This document shows, piece after piece, positions 5,973 to 7,276 of a stretch of 7,276 nt of DNA. The translations under genes were made by a program, and so were the position numbers. This DNA is from an uncultured Bacteroidota bacterium (lineage in GTDB: Bacteria > Bacteroidota > Bacteroidia > Chitinophagales > Chitinophagaceae): positions 1 to 7,276 of the forward strand of contig CAIWHI010000876.1 of NCBI GenBank assembly GCA_903912435.1, read 5' to 3'. Under the pieces are notes generated by a model. That model saw only the letters and a list, made by a program, of their open reading frames with translations, was not told the DNA's origin and did no database searches. The stretch's first letter is position 1. Each line of letters opens with the position of its first letter.

Positions 5973-6965
5973 ATGACAGAAAAATTTAAAAAAATTGAAC
6001 GACAATATGTATTGTCGGATAGTTCGGTGAATGAATATGGGTTCAGATTACTGACAAGCGGATACCAAATTGATGCCTTCCAGAAAAATCCGATTGGCTA
6101 TTATATGCACAAACGTGAGGATGGGATAGTGCTGAAATGGGAAGACCTATGTGTGGATGATGATAAAATAGTGGGTACCCCGGTTATTAACCTTTCGAAT
6201 GGGCGTGGTGTGCAAACTTGTGATGAGGCTGAGAATGGTTTTCTGAATGCTGCATCGGTAGGGCATATTGTGGTGCTGGAGTTTAGCAATGAAAAAGAAT
6301 TGATGCTGCCGGGACAAACCGGGCCTACTATTACCAAATGGTATAATAAAGAGTGTAGCCTGGTGGATATTCCCGGTAATTGCAATGCACTGACACGACT
6401 TTATGATGCCCAGGAAAATGAATTGAATCTGGTGGATTTGAATATCAACCAACCTATCATTAAGACCCTGCATCAAAATGTGCTGAACGAAATTAAGGAG
6501 GCCCTTAACCTGAATAGTAAAACCGAGGATGTGGAGTTGGGAGCGGCAGTGAAGACTATTGTGGGTAATGTAGCCAAACTGGAACTGGATAATAAAGCAT
6601 TGATGGATGAGAAAAACCAATTGCTGGAACAGCTTGAGGTTATTAATAAGGCTAAAAATAAGCATGAGGTAGGTGCCTTGCTTGACAGGGCTCTTGAGGA
6701 TGGAAAAATAACTGTTGAGCTTAGGGATAAGTTGGCTAATGATTATGAAAATAATGCGGAAGGACTGAAAGGGCTTTTGAGTGCGATGCCTGCGTACCGC
6801 TCGATTACGGAATTGCTTAAAAACAAGAATGAGCTGAAGGGGGAGACCCAATGGGTTTGGGATGATTATGAAAAGAATGACCCTAGTGGTAAAAAGCTGA
6901 AGGAACTAAGGGCTAATGACCCGGTTAGGTATCAAGAGTTGTTTGATGGGAAGTTTTTCTCCTGA
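5973..6965 (+). CDS. Phage prohead protease fused to scaffold (HK97 / Mu I-like)
   Basis: The 330-residue product has two parts. Residues 1-145 form a serine protease of the HK97/U35 prohead type: ERQYVLSDSSVNEYGFRLL opens the domain, then MHKRE with His46, NAASVGH with Ser95, and KECSLVDIPGN with Glu127 as the probable third catalytic residue. Residues about 165-290 are helical, with a coiled coil near 193-230, and act as internal scaffold. The C-terminus (QWVWDDYEKNDP, then NDPVRYQELF) resembles the capsid-binding tail of such scaffolds in Bacteroidota phages. The protein guides procapsid assembly and then cleaves itself and other head proteins. Start 5973 is chosen because the conserved domain begins there and a purine-rich site precedes it; the in-frame extension from 5892 is cysteine-rich and not protease-like. 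The domain and catalytic residues are intact. No major capsid gene follows within the window. Confidence 0.9.
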   Translation: MTEKFKKIERQYVLSDSSVNEYGFRLLTSGYQIDAFQKNPIGYYMHKREDGIVLKWEDLCVDDDKIVGTPVINLSNGRGVQTCDEAENGFLNAASVGHIVVLEFSNEKELMLPGQTGPTITKWYNKECSLVDIPGNCNALTRLYDAQENELNLVDLNINQPIIKTLHQNVLNEIKEALNLNSKTEDVELGAAVKTIVGNVAKLELDNKALMDEKNQLLEQLEVINKAKNKHEVGALLDRALEDGKITVELRDKLANDYENNAEGLKGLLSAMPAYRSITELLKNKNELKGETQWVWDDYEKNDPSGKKLKELRANDPVRYQELFDGKFFS

Positions 6966-7103
6966 GTCTAAAGACATAAGTAGAAAGTAGAAAGACGAGA
7001 GGGGGATAATCGGTAATTGGTAGTAAAAAGTAGACCTAACGACAAATAATGTCACACTTTCAAGGTTCGTCCGCAATTCTTAGTCATTTTCTACAATAAT
7101 ATC

Positions 7104-7119
7104 AACCCTTCGGGTTTTT
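7104..7119 (+). terminator. Weak hairpin with T-run, possible terminator of the protease gene
   Basis: AACCC (7104-7108) pairs with GGGTT (7112-7116) across TTC, followed by TTT. The stem is only 5 bp, and the CCCTTCGGG core is also a common dispersed repeat motif in Bacteroidota, so either reading is open. Confidence 0.35.
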
Positions 7120-7147
7120 ATAAGACCTTGGAATGTAGGTTATTAAT

Positions 7148-7219
7148 TGGCCTCACTCCTAGCCCAACTCCCGCCACGGTTGACAGGCTGGAAAATGGCC
7201 TCACCCCCGGCCCCTCTCC
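7148..7219. repeat. Two imperfect direct copies of a C-rich intergenic repeat
   Basis: TGGCCTCACTCCTAGCCC starts at 7148 and TGGCCTCACCCCCGGCCC at 7196; the match continues for about 24 bp with few differences. The unit resembles a dispersed intergenic repeat of Bacteroidota. Confidence 0.55.
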
Positions 7220-7235
7220 GGAAAATGGAGAGGGG
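7211..7235. repeat. Perfect 9-bp palindrome in the repeat
   Basis: CCCCTCTCC (7211-7219) and GGAGAGGGG (7227-7235) flank the 7-nt loop GGAAAAT. It would form a stable hairpin on either strand, as REP-like elements do. No T-tract follows, so I do not call a terminator. Confidence 0.6.
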
Positions 7236-7276
7236 TGACAACGACGGCAAGAGCGGGCAATGATAAATGAAGGAAT

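Larger units (their letters stand above)
6966..7276. other. Repeat-rich intergenic region after the protease gene
   Basis: No gene is visible. The stretch holds AGTAGAAAGTAGAAAG (6980-6995), a tandem-like purine tract; the small hairpin AACCC-TTC-GGGTT (7104-7116) with T's; and two diverged copies of a C-rich repeat (7148-7219), the second ending in a 9-bp palindrome. These are typical of chromosomal intergenic DNA in Bacteroidota and unlike a compact phage gene cluster. Confidence 0.6.

Noticed and set aside
6147..6851. Minus-strand open frame of 234 codons
   Set aside because: It lies antisense to the protease/scaffold gene and its product has no recognisable composition; the plus frame has intact catalytic motifs.
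1..7276. tRNA, rRNA, CRISPR array, insertion sequence or prophage attachment sites
   Set aside because: I saw no cloverleaf, no regularly spaced repeats, no transposase and no matching direct repeats flanking the phage genes.

Overview
The window looks like a chromosomal segment of a Bacteroidota bacterium, probably in or near the Chitinophagaceae or Sphingobacteriia. The evidence is the AT-rich composition, starts preceded by A-rich leaders rather than strong Shine-Dalgarno sites, promoter elements of the Bacteroidota type (TTTG, 19-20 bp, TAnnTTTG), and intergenic repeats of kinds I associate with these genomes. It carries two pieces of a tailed-phage head module separated by host-like genes.

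Layout. Positions 1-1641 (minus) hold the large terminase subunit, which runs off the left edge. Positions 1731-2177 (minus) hold the small terminase subunit, upstream in the same operon. Positions 2448-3146 (minus) and 3494-4876 (plus) are a divergent pair of secreted PEGA-domain paralogues: the first has one PEGA unit, the second four, and both end in the same C-terminal domain. The plus gene ends at a good intrinsic terminator (4922-4951). Positions 5107-5580 (plus) encode a small two-helix membrane protein of unknown function, also followed by a strong terminator (5614-5653). After a gene-free stretch with an extreme G-over-C strand bias comes a prohead protease/scaffold gene (5973-6965, plus). 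The last 311 bases hold only dispersed-repeat material.

How the parts relate. TerS would recognise phage DNA and TerL would package it. The protease/scaffold would build and mature the procapsid. In an intact phage these genes normally lie on one strand with portal and major capsid genes nearby. Here they face away from each other, are separated by about 3.8 kb of PEGA and membrane-protein genes, and no capsid gene follows the protease inside the window. This suggests a rearranged or decaying prophage, or a domesticated particle locus. The terminase and protease genes each have a similar promoter-like element (TTTG, 20 bp, CAYCTTTG), which could keep them co-expressed despite the split. The PEGA pair probably acts in the periplasm or at the cell surface; nothing in the sequence ties it to phage function except position.
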